Shown here piece after piece: positions 51,417 through 60,478 of a stretch of 64,000 nucleotides of DNA (within the stretch, counting starts at the first letter, position 1; each line of letters starts with the position of its first letter). The notes beneath the pieces were generated by a model. It had not been told where the DNA came from, searched no databases, and was given only the letters and a program-made list of their open reading frames with translations. The stretch comes from UBA6168 sp041392505. GTDB taxonomy: Bacteria > Bacteroidota > Bacteroidia > Chitinophagales > Saprospiraceae. A program made the position numbers and the translations under genes. Location: the NCBI GenBank assembly GCA_041392505.1, contig JAWKLX010000013.1, positions 124,001 to 188,000 on the forward strand. Direction: 5' to 3'.

Positions 51417-54275
51417 ATGAATAAACTTTACGGTTTTGCTTTAACCTTACTCGCCATCCTTTGTGCCGACCATTCCTTTTGTCAAATTTCATTTACCAAC
51501 CAGACTCAATTATTAAACAACCCAGATGACTTCACCAGTGGGAACGTGCTCGCCATCTCGGATATGAACGCCGACGGGCTGGATGACATCATCCGGCTGG
51601 ATAACGGCAGTATGTTGAGCATCGAATATCAAACCCCCAATAGCGAACCCTTTGGGAATTATTCCCACGGAAATGTGCCGAGCGACGCCTGGGCGATAGT
51701 CGTTGGCGATGCCAACAACGACGGCTATTGTGATATCATGGTGGGCGGGGCATACGATGGCGTAAAGCTATTGTGGGCCATGGACGATGGCGCTTTTTAC
51801 CTTTCTTCCACCTTGCCGGGCCCAGGCCTTTTTGTACAGGGCAGCAACATGGCAGATATCAATAACGATGGATACCTCGATGTTTTTGCTTGCCACGATG
51901 ACGGGGAAAGCCGCATTTGGGAAAACACTCAAAATAGTTCTTTCGTGCAGGCCGACCAGTGGATTGACATGAAAACTGATCCAGTTTCCGACAATTCAGG
52001 GAATTATGGCAGCGTCTGGACGGATTTTGACAACGACGGCGACCTTGACTTGTACATCGCCAAATGCCGCATCGGCGTCACCAGCCAAGACGACCCACGA
52101 CGTATCAATGCCCTTTTTGTAAATGATGGGGAAAACAATTTCCACGAAGCCGCCGAGGAATATGGGCTGAAAATCAGGTACCAGTCTTGGACTTCTGATT
52201 TTCAGGACATTGACAATGACGGCGACTTGGACTGTTTTGTCACCAACCACGACAGTGACTTGCAGTTGTTGGAAAACGACGGCACGGGCCATTTTACCGA
52301 TATTTCTGTAACGGCAGGCATTGCCAAAGGCAATGGTTCCAACTTTGTTCAAGGCATCATGAAGGATTTTGATAATGATGGGTTTGTGGACATCATCACT
52401 GCCCAACCGACTTTGTTTTTTAGAAATAATGGGGACAAGACGTTTACAGAAATGTCCCCGTTTGCTGCCAGTTTTGGCTCGCTCGCTACGGGCGACCTCA
52501 ACCACGATGGCTTTGTTGACCTGTACGTTTCTTACCAAAACGGCTTCAACAACCCAAGCAATACCCCTGACAAGCTTTGGATAAATGATGGCAATGACAA
52601 TCATTTTCTTTCGGTAAAATTGGAAGGTGTCCAGAGCAACAAAATGGGCGTCGGAGCCCGCATCGAAATCCATGGCAGCTGGGGCATCCAGATCAGGGAA
52701 GTCAGGGCCGGGGAAAGCTACGGCATCATGAATTCACTGACCCAATCATTTGGTTTGGCGGATGAAACAGAAATAGATTATGTAGTGGTCAAATGGCCTT
52801 CCGGTACGGTGGATGTGCTGCGCAATGTCGCTGCCGATCAGTTTATTTCCATCGTAGAAGGAAGTACTTGTGAATTACCACCTTTCCAGTTGCAAGGAGA
52901 GGAGTCAGTTATCCTTTGCGGGATTGATAGCATCACTTTGGAAGCACCCAGTGGCTACACCTATTTGTGGAACGACGGTAGTACCGACCAATCCATAACC
53001 ATTTATTCTCCCGGAAATTACAACGTCGTCATTGTGGATGACCAAGGTTGCGCTGCTGGTTCTGCGACCGTAAAAGTATTTCGGGAGCCCGATCAGACAC
53101 CAACTATTGCCGTCATTGGAGACACCTCTTTTTGTGAAGGTGGCAGCGTCGAATTGGTAGCGTCGGCCAGTTTTACCGATGTTTACCCTTGGTCGACCGG
53201 GGACACAACGGCCGCCATTACCGTAACCCAAACGGGTGATTACCAAGTGGTTATCGAAGGCATTTGCAGTACCTTCCCATCCGAAACGATCCATGTCGAG
53301 GTATTGGAAAAAGCTACCGAACCCGTTGCCGATAATGTAACGGTGGTAGCCCCATCAACCGCCATCCTAGAGGCCACGGGCGAAAACCCGCACTGGTTCG
53401 AAACAATAAACTCCCCTACCCCGCTCGCCATTGGCGACCAGTTTGAAACACCCGTGCTGACAGAAACGACTACCTATTTTGTGGCCGGGGCAAAAGAGTA
53501 CGGTGGTGGCTCCGCAACGACTGGCATGCCCGAACACCAAGGTGGTCTGTACAGCTCGAATGAATCCAATGGGCAAGTCCGTTTTGAAGTTTACAATTCT
53601 ATTATTTTGAAACAAGTCACCGTCAGTACAGACTCTGTTGGGGTGCGTATCATCGAATTGCTGGATCAAAACAACCAAGTCCTTCAGTCAATGGCTGTCG
53701 ATTTACCCGTTGGGGAATCGGTCATCGACCTCAATTTTGCGATCGATCCCGGAACCTATCGCCTGACAACCAATGGCCCGCAGAATGTGGCCGTATTTGG
53801 CCCCGGCAATCTTAGCCCTTGGCTGACCCGGTCGAACGAAGGCGTTTCCTATCCTTATGAAGTTCCCGGCACGATGAGCATCACGGGCTCCAATTTTGGT
53901 GCTGGCTTTTACTACTATTTCTTCAACTGGCAAATCGAAAAAGCGCCGACCAAGTGCTTTAGCGAACGTGTTGAAGTGACGGTTAATGTTGAGCCAAACG
54001 CCACAAAAGAAGTATCCCCTTTCGGGAAATTATCGGTTATGCCGAACCCATCTACAGGGCTATTTACTTTGGAAATGGAAGCTTTTGAAACAGGCGTTGC
54101 AAACTTGATCATCACCGATATTACTGGAAAACAAATTTGGAGGGATCAATTTTCGGCCATTGAAAATGCCTTGGAAAGACGGCAAGTCGATTTGGGCGGC
54201 GTCCCCGCCGGCATGTATTTTTTAAAGATAACAAGTGGGGAAAGGGCCAGCTGGCTGAAGCTGGTGGTACAGTGA
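51417..54275 (+). CDS. FG-GAP/VCBS repeat protein with ASPIC/UnbV domain and T9SS sorting domain
   Basis: 952 residues. The ATG at 51417 begins a signal peptide (NKLYGFALTLLAILCADHSFCQ). Seven calcium-binding FG-GAP loops are visible: DMNADGLDD, DANNDGYCD, DINNDGYLD, DFDNDGDLD, DIDNDGDLD, DFDNDGFVD, DLNHDGFVD. They form an integrin-like propeller (residues 30-400). An ASPIC/UnbV domain follows (VGARIEIHGSWGIQIREVRA, VVVKWPSGTVDVLRNV). Two Ig-like units come next (YTYLWNDGSTDQSITIYSPG; DVYPWSTGDTTAAITVTQTG), then a beta-sandwich region, and a type A sorting domain (VMPNPSTGLFTLEM to WLKLVVQ). Resembles CRTAC1-like proteins. Probably an adhesin or glycan-binding surface protein. Confidence 0.88.
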   Translation: MNKLYGFALTLLAILCADHSFCQISFTNQTQLLNNPDDFTSGNVLAISDMNADGLDDIIRLDNGSMLSIEYQTPNSEPFGNYSHGNVPSDAWAIVVGDANNDGYCDIMVGGAYDGVKLLWAMDDGAFYLSSTLPGPGLFVQGSNMADINNDGYLDVFACHDDGESRIWENTQNSSFVQADQWIDMKTDPVSDNSGNYGSVWTDFDNDGDLDLYIAKCRIGVTSQDDPRRINALFVNDGENNFHEAAEEYGLKIRYQSWTSDFQDIDNDGDLDCFVTNHDSDLQLLENDGTGHFTDISVTAGIAKGNGSNFVQGIMKDFDNDGFVDIITAQPTLFFRNNGDKTFTEMSPFAASFGSLATGDLNHDGFVDLYVSYQNGFNNPSNTPDKLWINDGNDNHFLSVKLEGVQSNKMGVGARIEIHGSWGIQIREVRAGESYGIMNSLTQSFGLADETEIDYVVVKWPSGTVDVLRNVAADQFISIVEGSTCELPPFQLQGEESVILCGIDSITLEAPSGYTYLWNDGSTDQSITIYSPGNYNVVIVDDQGCAAGSATVKVFREPDQTPTIAVIGDTSFCEGGSVELVASASFTDVYPWSTGDTTAAITVTQTGDYQVVIEGICSTFPSETIHVEVLEKATEPVADNVTVVAPSTAILEATGENPHWFETINSPTPLAIGDQFETPVLTETTTYFVAGAKEYGGGSATTGMPEHQGGLYSSNESNGQVRFEVYNSIILKQVTVSTDSVGVRIIELLDQNNQVLQSMAVDLPVGESVIDLNFAIDPGTYRLTTNGPQNVAVFGPGNLSPWLTRSNEGVSYPYEVPGTMSITGSNFGAGFYYYFFNWQIEKAPTKCFSERVEVTVNVEPNATKEVSPFGKLSVMPNPSTGLFTLEMEAFETGVANLIITDITGKQIWRDQFSAIENALERRQVDLGGVPAGMYFLKITSGERASWLKLVVQ

Positions 54276-54315
54276 GAGAAGTTGGAAGAGACTGCCTCTA
54301 AAGATGTAGATTTTG

Positions 54316-54420
54316 TTTTCGACGCTGATTTTTACGATCGTTATGATTAGTTATGATTTAAAAATGAAATTATTAATAATCATAAATTATCTTAATTGTC
54401 ATAAAAATCAGCGTCGAAAA
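54316..54420. repeat. Inverted repeat between convergent genes
   Basis: Arms 54316-54334 and 54402-54420 are perfect 19-base inverted copies (TTTTCGACGCTGATTTTTA arm) around 67 AT-rich bases that can pair further (ATGATTA/TAATCAT). It lies between the FG-GAP gene and the minus-strand acyltransferase, so it may act as terminator for both. The arm sequence looks like a dispersed repeat. Confidence 0.6.
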
Positions 54421-54472
54421 AATTTTTGAGTTAGTGCCAGCCAATGAATGCCTCATTTCGCCACCCAAAAAC

Positions 54473-55003
54473 TCACACCTTAACAAATATCTTCCTTTTA
54501 TATAAAATCCAAGCGACCAACAAATTCATCGAAACCATCATCAGTGCAAATGCCAGAGAGGCATTTTTTGGCGACAGCCAAGTCAAGAAAATGTTTTGAT
54601 AAACCCAGCTGTACAATGACCCATCGCCAACGCTGATAGCCCACATGATTTTCGAAATCAACGAGTGCAGGATGTAAATAAACAACGGGTTCATGCCGAA
54701 CCACAGGAACGGCTTGATCCACCCATTATACCCTTTCACATCCACCAACCACCAGACCGTACCCAAAGTCAGCAAGGCCCAACCACTGTGGTACAACACA
54801 TAGCTGCTCGTCCATATTTTTTTGTTGATGGGGAAAACCTCCCCCCACAACAATCCAACCACCACCAGCAAGAAGCCAACGGCGAACATGGCCGACCATT
54901 TTGCATACTCCTCCATTTTCCGGCGCATCCAAGTACCCGTAGAACCCCTGCGAGACAAGTGCCCACAGAGGGAATGGTACTCAATAATCCTTCCGGATCC
55001 CAA
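54473..55003 (-). CDS. HGSNAT-like acyltransferase (DUF5009), C-terminal fragment of a frameshifted gene
   Basis: The pump-free, multi-helix C-terminal half of a heparan-alpha-glucosaminide N-acetyltransferase-like membrane protein. From GTWMRRKMEEYAKWSAMFAV onward it aligns with the intact paralog at 55668-56759 (FAVGFLLVVVGLLWGEVFPI, WTSSYVLYHSGWALLTLGTV). The first ~28 residues of this frame are not part of the protein. One missing base near 54940 (plus-strand T) restores VLTGTWMRRKMEE, joined to the N-terminal half. Together they would give about 368 residues. Confidence 0.75.
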   Translation of the reverse strand: MGSGRIIEYHSLCGHLSRRGSTGTWMRRKMEEYAKWSAMFAVGFLLVVVGLLWGEVFPINKKIWTSSYVLYHSGWALLTLGTVWWLVDVKGYNGWIKPFLWFGMNPLFIYILHSLISKIMWAISVGDGSLYSWVYQNIFLTWLSPKNASLAFALMMVSMNLLVAWILYKRKIFVKV

Positions 55004-55578
55004 GTTTTAGCCTGGCTCCACAAATGCCCATCGAGCAGCAGCCGATCCAGCCAGGCGCCCAGGTCTTTGCCCATTTCAAGACTGGCATAGCCCTGCCCCG
55101 GCACGGGGATCAAGGTCATCAGCCCCCAATAGGCCAGCAAGCAACCGACCGCTACCCAGAGCTGTTGCCGGGTCGATGTGACCATGTAAATGAGGGCGCA
55201 GATGCCATAGACGAGGCCGATGCGGGTCAGTACACCGGGGATGCGCCAAGTGGCGAGGTTAAATTTAAATGCCCCGCTCAACAGCAGGCCAATGCCAATG
55301 ATCCATAAAGTACGGGATAAAATTTTTCGATAAATCTTTTTGCGGTCGGCCCCTTCCGCTTTGCGTTTTTCCAGCGAGTAGGCAATCGCAATCCCCACAA
55401 TAAACAGGAAAAATGGGAAGACCAGATCAGTCGGAGTACAACCATGCCACTCGGCATGGAGCAGTGGGCCATAGACATTGCCCCAGTCGCCCGGGCAGTT
55501 GACCAAGATCATAAAAGCGATGGTCAATCCACGGAAGACGTCAAGGGAAAGTAAGCGGTTGGAAGTTTGCATATTCAC
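54769..55578 (-). CDS. HGSNAT-like acyltransferase (DUF5009), N-terminal fragment of a frameshifted gene
   Basis: The true sequence covers 55578 down to about 54941: NRLLSLDVFRGLTIAFMILV with the family's PGDW motif, HGCTPTDLVFPFFLFIVGIA, and several more membrane helices up to STIPSVGTCLAGVLR. After that the frame is wrong and ends at 54769. Family members move an acetyl group across the membrane onto terminal glucosamine (human HGSNAT) or resemble NagX of glycan-use loci. It is the downstream copy of a tandem pair on the minus strand, 89 bases from the intact copy. Confidence 0.78.
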   Translation of the reverse strand: MNMQTSNRLLSLDVFRGLTIAFMILVNCPGDWGNVYGPLLHAEWHGCTPTDLVFPFFLFIVGIAIAYSLEKRKAEGADRKKIYRKILSRTLWIIGIGLLLSGAFKFNLATWRIPGVLTRIGLVYGICALIYMVTSTRQQLWVAVGCLLAYWGLMTLIPVPGQGYASLEMGKDLGAWLDRLLLDGHLWSQAKTWDPEGLLSTIPSVGTCLAGVLRVLGCAGKWRSMQNGRPCSPLASCWWWLDCCGGRFSPSTKKYGRAAMCCTTVVGPC

Positions 55579-55667
55579 TTTTTATAGGTCAGAAGTAAGG
55601 TTGAAAGCCCTCAGTAATCAGACAGGAGTTGGCTAAATTTAGAAATTAGCAAACATCATCTCTCCAT

Positions 55668-56759
55668 TTAAACTTTTATGAAAATCTTCTTTTTGTATAA
55701 AATCCAAGCGAACAGGAGATTGAGGAGTACCATGCCGATGGCAAATGCCAAAGAAGCATTGTATGCCCCCAGCCACGAGTGGAACACATTTTCAAAAATC
55801 CATTTGTAAAGTGAAGTGTCGCCAACAGGGATGGCATATAAAACAATCCCGATAACTTCGTGCAGCACATAGATCGCCAGTGGGTTCATACCAAACCAAA
55901 CAAACGGCGTTGTCCAGCCATCATATCCTTTTTTATCCACCACCCACCAGACCGTTCCGAGGGTCAGCAGCGCCAAACCGCTGTGGTACAGCACATAGCT
56001 GCTCGTCCAGAGTTTTTTATTGATGGGAAATACTTCGCCCCACAGCAACCCCACCACGACCAACAAGAAACCGACTGCAAACATGGCCGTCCATTTTGGC
56101 CCTTCCTCCATTTTTTGCCGCACCCAAAATCCTGTCAGCGCCCCTGCCAAACAAGTCGCCACAGAGGGGATGGTGCCAAGGATACTTTCCGGGTCATAGA
56201 TGATCGTTTGGCCGTAGAGGTGGCCGCTGAGCAGTAAGCGGTCGAGCCAAGCACCGAGGTCTTTCCCTTCTTCGAGGGTCGCATAGCCCAGACCCGGTAC
56301 GGGCACTACTGTCATCAAAAACCAATAAGCCAACAAGCACCCAACCGCCACCCAAAATTGCTGCCGGGGAGTTGTTTTCATAAAAATAAAGGCCGTGATC
56401 CCATATACAATCCCGATGCGGGTCAGTACGCCGGGGATGCGCCAAGAGGAAAAGTCAAAGTTGGGGGCGCCATTGAGGAACACCCCGATGCCCACGATCC
56501 AAAGCGTCCGGATGAGTATTTTTTTGTAAACATTTTCTCCAGCAGCCTTGCGCTTGGTCAGTGAAAATGTAATGGCCATTCCGACAATGAACAAGAAAAA
56601 GGGGAAGACCAAATCGGTTGGTGTGCAACCATCCCAAGCGGCATGGTGCAGTGCCCGGTAGGTCGTGGCGCCGTCGCCGGGCCAGTTGACAAGGATCATA
56701 AAGGCAATCGTGAGCCCCCGAAAAACATCAAGGGAAAGCAGGCGGTTGGTGTTGGACAT
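55668..56759 (-). CDS. HGSNAT-like membrane acyltransferase (DUF5009), intact paralog
   Basis: 363 residues. The ATG at 56759 is chosen (MSNTNRLLSLDVFRGLTIAF); the 29 residues upstream in frame are not conserved with the paralog. About ten transmembrane helices are visible, with the family signature motifs DVFRGLTIAFMILVNWPGD, DGCTPTDLVFPFFLFIVGMA, KILIRTLWIVGIGVFLNG, WRIPGVLTRIGIVYGI and VFPINKKLWTSSYVLYHSG. Likely an inner-membrane enzyme acetylating amino-sugar ends of imported or periplasmic glycans, by analogy with HGSNAT and NagX. It is the first gene of a tandem duplicate pair. The sugar isomerase at 56951 is divergent, suggesting a shared sugar-related control region. Confidence 0.87.
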   Translation of the reverse strand: MSNTNRLLSLDVFRGLTIAFMILVNWPGDGATTYRALHHAAWDGCTPTDLVFPFFLFIVGMAITFSLTKRKAAGENVYKKILIRTLWIVGIGVFLNGAPNFDFSSWRIPGVLTRIGIVYGITAFIFMKTTPRQQFWVAVGCLLAYWFLMTVVPVPGLGYATLEEGKDLGAWLDRLLLSGHLYGQTIIYDPESILGTIPSVATCLAGALTGFWVRQKMEEGPKWTAMFAVGFLLVVVGLLWGEVFPINKKLWTSSYVLYHSGLALLTLGTVWWVVDKKGYDGWTTPFVWFGMNPLAIYVLHEVIGIVLYAIPVGDTSLYKWIFENVFHSWLGAYNASLAFAIGMVLLNLLFAWILYKKKIFIKV

Positions 56760-56950
56760 AGCAGCTTCGTTTTGTTTTGAAAATCGGGATGAATGTAGGG
56801 AAAAAACGGAAGCGGGAAAATTATTTTTTAGAAAGCATGCCCTCAACAGATTAAAGTGCTACTTGCCAAAAAACAACTTTTGCCTATCTTGCCCGTCCCT
56901 TTCCATTTAACCATCAACCGCATTTACTAACAACAACTAACAATCAAGAC

Positions 56951-58006
56951 ATGAAGACCATTAAAGGCCCTGCCATTTTCCTCGCCCAGTTCGCCGGAGA
57001 TCAGGCACCGTTCGATACTTTAGAAAACATTTGCAAATGGGCCGCCGATCTCGGCTACATTGGGGTACAGATCCCCACTTGGGTCACCCATTTTATCGAC
57101 CTAAAAAAAGCGGCAACCAGCAAAAAATATTGCGACGACCTCAAAGGACGGGTAGAGGCGTGCGGCGTGCAGATCACCGAATTATCCACCCATCTTCAGG
57201 GCCAGTTGGTGGCCGTGCACCCCGCTTACGACATTGGCTTCGATGTATTCGCTCCAGAAGAAGTCCGCAACAATCCAACGGCGCGCACCAAATGGGCCGT
57301 GCAGCAGTTGAAATGGGCCGCCAAGGCCAGTGCCAACCTCGGCCTGAAAGCGCACGTCACTTTTTCCGGCGCTCTGATGTGGCACACCATGTACCCTTGG
57401 CCTCAGCGGCCACAGGGCTTGGTCGAATCGGGATTTAAGGAGTTGGCCAAACGTTGGTTGCCGATTCTCAACGAATTTGATAAAAACGGCATCAACCTTT
57501 GCTACGAAGTCCACCCGGGGGAGGACATCCACGATGGCATCACTTTCGAGCGCTTCCTCGAAGCCACTGGCAACCACCCACGGGTGAACATGCTTTACGA
57601 CCCCAGCCACTTTGTTTTGCAGCAGTTGGACTACCTCGCACACATCGATATTTATCATGAAAAAATAAAAATGTTCCATGTAAAGGATGCCGAATTCAAC
57701 CCGACTGGCCGCAGTGGGGTGTACGGTGGCTACCAAGGCTGGACGGACAGGCCGGGCCGATTCCGTTCTTTAGGTGATGGACAAGTGGATTTTAAATCTA
57801 TCTTCGCCAAACTTTCCCAATATGGCTACGATGGTTGGGCCGTGTTGGAGTGGGAATGCTGCATCAAAAGCAGCCAGCAAGGAGCGGAAGAAGGTGCTCC
57901 GTTTATCAAAAACCACATCATCCAAGTGACGGAAAAGGCGTTTGATGATTTTGCTGGTGGAAAAGCAGATGAACAATTGAACAGACGGATTTTGGGGCTT
58001 TCCTAA
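56951..58006 (+). CDS. Sugar phosphate isomerase/epimerase (xylose isomerase-like TIM barrel)
   Basis: 351 residues, cytoplasmic. TIM-barrel pattern of the AP endonuclease 2/xylose isomerase-like family, with metal-ligand motifs CYEVHPGEDIHDG (Glu), MLYDPSHFVLQ (Asp/His), HVKDAEFNPTGRSG and WAVLEWECCIKSS (Glu). The N-terminus reads GPAIFLAQFAGDQAPFDT, as in a Bacteroidota subfamily annotated near carbohydrate use and dehydrogenase genes. Converts or epimerises an unknown sugar or polyol. The candidate promoter TTG-N19-TATCTTG at 56863-56891 is one base short of the consensus. Divergent from the HGSNAT-like pair. Confidence 0.88.
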   Translation: MKTIKGPAIFLAQFAGDQAPFDTLENICKWAADLGYIGVQIPTWVTHFIDLKKAATSKKYCDDLKGRVEACGVQITELSTHLQGQLVAVHPAYDIGFDVFAPEEVRNNPTARTKWAVQQLKWAAKASANLGLKAHVTFSGALMWHTMYPWPQRPQGLVESGFKELAKRWLPILNEFDKNGINLCYEVHPGEDIHDGITFERFLEATGNHPRVNMLYDPSHFVLQQLDYLAHIDIYHEKIKMFHVKDAEFNPTGRSGVYGGYQGWTDRPGRFRSLGDGQVDFKSIFAKLSQYGYDGWAVLEWECCIKSSQQGAEEGAPFIKNHIIQVTEKAFDDFAGGKADEQLNRRILGLS

Positions 58007-58040
58007 AGTTCCTATTGAATCGGTCTTGACCATTTCATAT

Positions 58041-58170
58041 TGAGGCTGCCTCCTAAGTGCCGATTTTCTAAATTTTAAAATTTAGAAAATCTATAACTCA
58101 TTGATTTTAAATTTACTAAACCTTAGGTTTAGCAAATTGTCGCTCTGATGGTACTTACGAGACAGCCTCA
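58041..58170. repeat. MITE-like element with two internal palindromes
   Basis: Ends 58041-58061 and 58150-58170 are inverted copies matching at 18 of 21 positions (TGAGGCTGCCTCCTAAGTGC arm). Inside are a perfect 30-bp palindrome (58062-58091, GATTTTCTAAATTTT arm) and a near-perfect one (58110-58138). There is no coding capacity. The end sequence GAGGCTGYCTC resembles the terminal repeats of several IS families, from memory. It lies 35 bases after the isomerase stop and may also end its transcript. Confidence 0.65.
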
Positions 58171-58226
58171 AACATTTATACTAAAATGACCATCGCACCT
58201 TTTATTTTTTTAAATAAAAAACCTTG

Positions 58227-59987
58227 ATGAAAACAAACCTCGAACCGCAGGAATATTTTCAAGAAGCACTTCTGAACTTAAAAGAGGGCAAAACGAAAGA
58301 GGCGGAAAAAATGCTCCGCAAATTGCTAAAAGCCTTCCCAACCAACGATGCCGTGCTCAATGTACTCGGCGTCGCGTTATTGGACAAAAAGCCTGTTGAA
58401 TCCTCCCATTTATTGAAGCAAGCGGTGAAGTCCAATCCAATCAACATTGATGCGTGGATAAACCTCAGCTCTGCCCTAAAGAGGAGAGGGCAGTTAAAAG
58501 AAGCCTTGGAAACTATCCAAAAAGCAAAAGACATAAACCCCAACAGGGCAGATATAGACTACAACTCGGCCAATATTTTTTTGGCGCTGGGCCGGTACCA
58601 AGATGCAGAAAATGCCTTTTCCGCAGCCATTGAAAAAGACCCCAACATGACTGTTGCCCATTTCAACTTAGGGAACTTGTTTTACGAAAAAAGGGAAATT
58701 AAAAAAGCAAGGGCCGCCTTTGATAAGGCGTTGGAAATAGACCCGAATTTTGTGCCCGCCCTAATCAATGTTGGCAACCTGACAGCTGACGACGGACTTT
58801 TCGCAGAAGCAGAACCCTACTACTTAAGAGTGTTAGAATTAGACCCCGACCACCCCTCCGCCCATTCTCTTTTGGGCCGGCTCAACCTTGATTTGGACCG
58901 GGCAGAAAAAGCCAAAGAAATACTGTTGGAAGGCATTGAAAAAGACATCAAAGATGCCAAAGCATATGTATTGTTGGGCAACATTGCTAAAGACGACAAC
59001 GAAATTGAACTTGCCGAATCTTATTATCGGGATGCTCTGAAAATAGACCCAAGAAACGAAGGTGCCCAAAGGAACTTGCGCCGTCTGCTCAACCATCAAA
59101 TCCCCAGTTGGCATTTCGTCATGCTCGCCGACGACCTCCGCAACGATGCCTACCAACAAGCCATCGAACGGGTCGTAACAAAAGACTCTACCGTGCTTGA
59201 CATTGGCACGGGTTCTGGCCTTTTGTCCCTCATGGCCGCCCGGGCAGGGGCAAAAAAAATAGTTGCCTGCGAAATGCACAACCGGTTGGCAGAAACGGCC
59301 AAAGAGATTATTGCCGCCAATGGTTATTCAAAAAAGATAACCGTTATTAATAAAAAATCAACGGCACTCGAAATCGGCACCGACCTGCCGCAAAAAGCGG
59401 ACATCCTTGTCTCGGAGATTTTGGATGCAGGCGTGATCGGCGAAGGTGTACTCCCAACGGTGCGGCACGCCCTGCAAAACCTCTTAGCGGATGATGCCAT
59501 CATCATCCCCGCCAAAGTGAAAATATTTGGCCAACTGATTGAAATACCCATGCGGAGCAAGGTCAGTCCGGTGCGCCAAATTTCAGGTTTTGACCTCTCG
59601 GCATTTGACCAATACCGTATTCAGAGCGAATACATAACGGTTGAATTGGAAAGCGAAAGCCATGAAAAATTGTCGGATATTTTTCCGATCACAGCATTTA
59701 ATTTTTACAACTTACCCGCCGCTGTCCACGACAACGACCCCATTTCCGAAACATTAACTATCGACATCAAACAAGATGGGGAAGTGCAGGCTGTCGCATT
59801 TTGGTTCGACCTTACTTTACACGAAGATTTAATGGTGTCAAGCCGCCCCGGCGGTGAATTAAAGCATTGGGGACAGGCGCTTTATTGTTTTGAAGAACCT
59901 ATTAAAAAAATGGCTGGCGATCAATTAAAATTGGATTTTATCCGCAGCGATCAATTTATTTGGTTTGAGTTAAATGAAAACAAATAA
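58227..59987 (+). CDS. TPR-fused PRMT7/9-like protein arginine methyltransferase
   Basis: 586 residues, with no signal peptide. The start is the ATG at 58227, directly after a TTG. Residues 1 to ~290 are about seven TPR units (ALLNLKEGKTKEAEKMLRKL, FNLGNLFYEKREIKKARAAF). Residues ~300-586 form a class I methyltransferase with PRMT features: motif I VLDIGTGSGLLSLMAARAG (~322), post-I ACEMHNRLAETA, a double-E loop SEILDAGVIGEGVLP (~395-409) and RHALQNLL after it, and a HW loop ELKHWGQALY (~544). The double-E loop with DAG-x-GEG matches the PRMT7/9 subtype, and human PRMT9 likewise has N-terminal TPRs. Arginine methylation of TPR-bound proteins is the inferred role. No partner gene is adjacent. 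Confidence 0.85.
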   Translation: MKTNLEPQEYFQEALLNLKEGKTKEAEKMLRKLLKAFPTNDAVLNVLGVALLDKKPVESSHLLKQAVKSNPINIDAWINLSSALKRRGQLKEALETIQKAKDINPNRADIDYNSANIFLALGRYQDAENAFSAAIEKDPNMTVAHFNLGNLFYEKREIKKARAAFDKALEIDPNFVPALINVGNLTADDGLFAEAEPYYLRVLELDPDHPSAHSLLGRLNLDLDRAEKAKEILLEGIEKDIKDAKAYVLLGNIAKDDNEIELAESYYRDALKIDPRNEGAQRNLRRLLNHQIPSWHFVMLADDLRNDAYQQAIERVVTKDSTVLDIGTGSGLLSLMAARAGAKKIVACEMHNRLAETAKEIIAANGYSKKITVINKKSTALEIGTDLPQKADILVSEILDAGVIGEGVLPTVRHALQNLLADDAIIIPAKVKIFGQLIEIPMRSKVSPVRQISGFDLSAFDQYRIQSEYITVELESESHEKLSDIFPITAFNFYNLPAAVHDNDPISETLTIDIKQDGEVQAVAFWFDLTLHEDLMVSSRPGGELKHWGQALYCFEEPIKKMAGDQLKLDFIRSDQFIWFELNENK

Positions 59988-60478
59988 TTATTTTTTGACA
60001 AATAAAGTCCTATTCTCAAAAAGGATTTAATTCTTTGGAAAACAGTTTCTTCCAAAATTATATTTTCCGATCACCAAAAAAGAAAATGTATGATTGTGGC
60101 TGACTAAGACCTCTCTGTTGGCCTACCTTTTCCATTCTCAAAACAGGCTGCACAAAATGATTTTAGTGTAAATTTGTCAATCATTTTGAATTTAAACGGT
60201 CATTTTTTCAATAAAACGGCCAACAATTTTCAATAAAAATAACGCCCCTTTCCGCCAAACAAAAAAGGAAAACCATCCAGTATTGTCTAATAAATCAAAT
60301 GGATAATATTTTTCAAAAAATCCTTTTTAAAATATTTTATTCGGAATTAAAAAACCCTTTTCAATCAAATCAGAAAAACGGAAAACATTAATTTTAATCA
60401 AAAAGGAATTAAATAAAAAATCGGATGTGCGCACAAAAAAGAATTCCTGTTTTACATTTAATTCCATAATAATTCAGC
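59988..60478. other. AT-rich intergenic region upstream of the nitrogen unit
   Basis: 491 bases without a gene. A TAAATTTG motif at 60179-60186 fits the -7 consensus but lies far from the P-II start and lacks a clear -33. A weaker TACATTTA lies near 60453-60462. The rest shows no hairpin or repeat. Confidence 0.45.

Noticed and set aside
54316..54420. Invertible promoter (phase-variable DNA inversion) between the 19-bp inverted arms
   Set aside because: No recombinase gene nearby, no promoter inside the 67-base interior, and both neighbouring genes end rather than begin here. A terminator or repeat is more likely.
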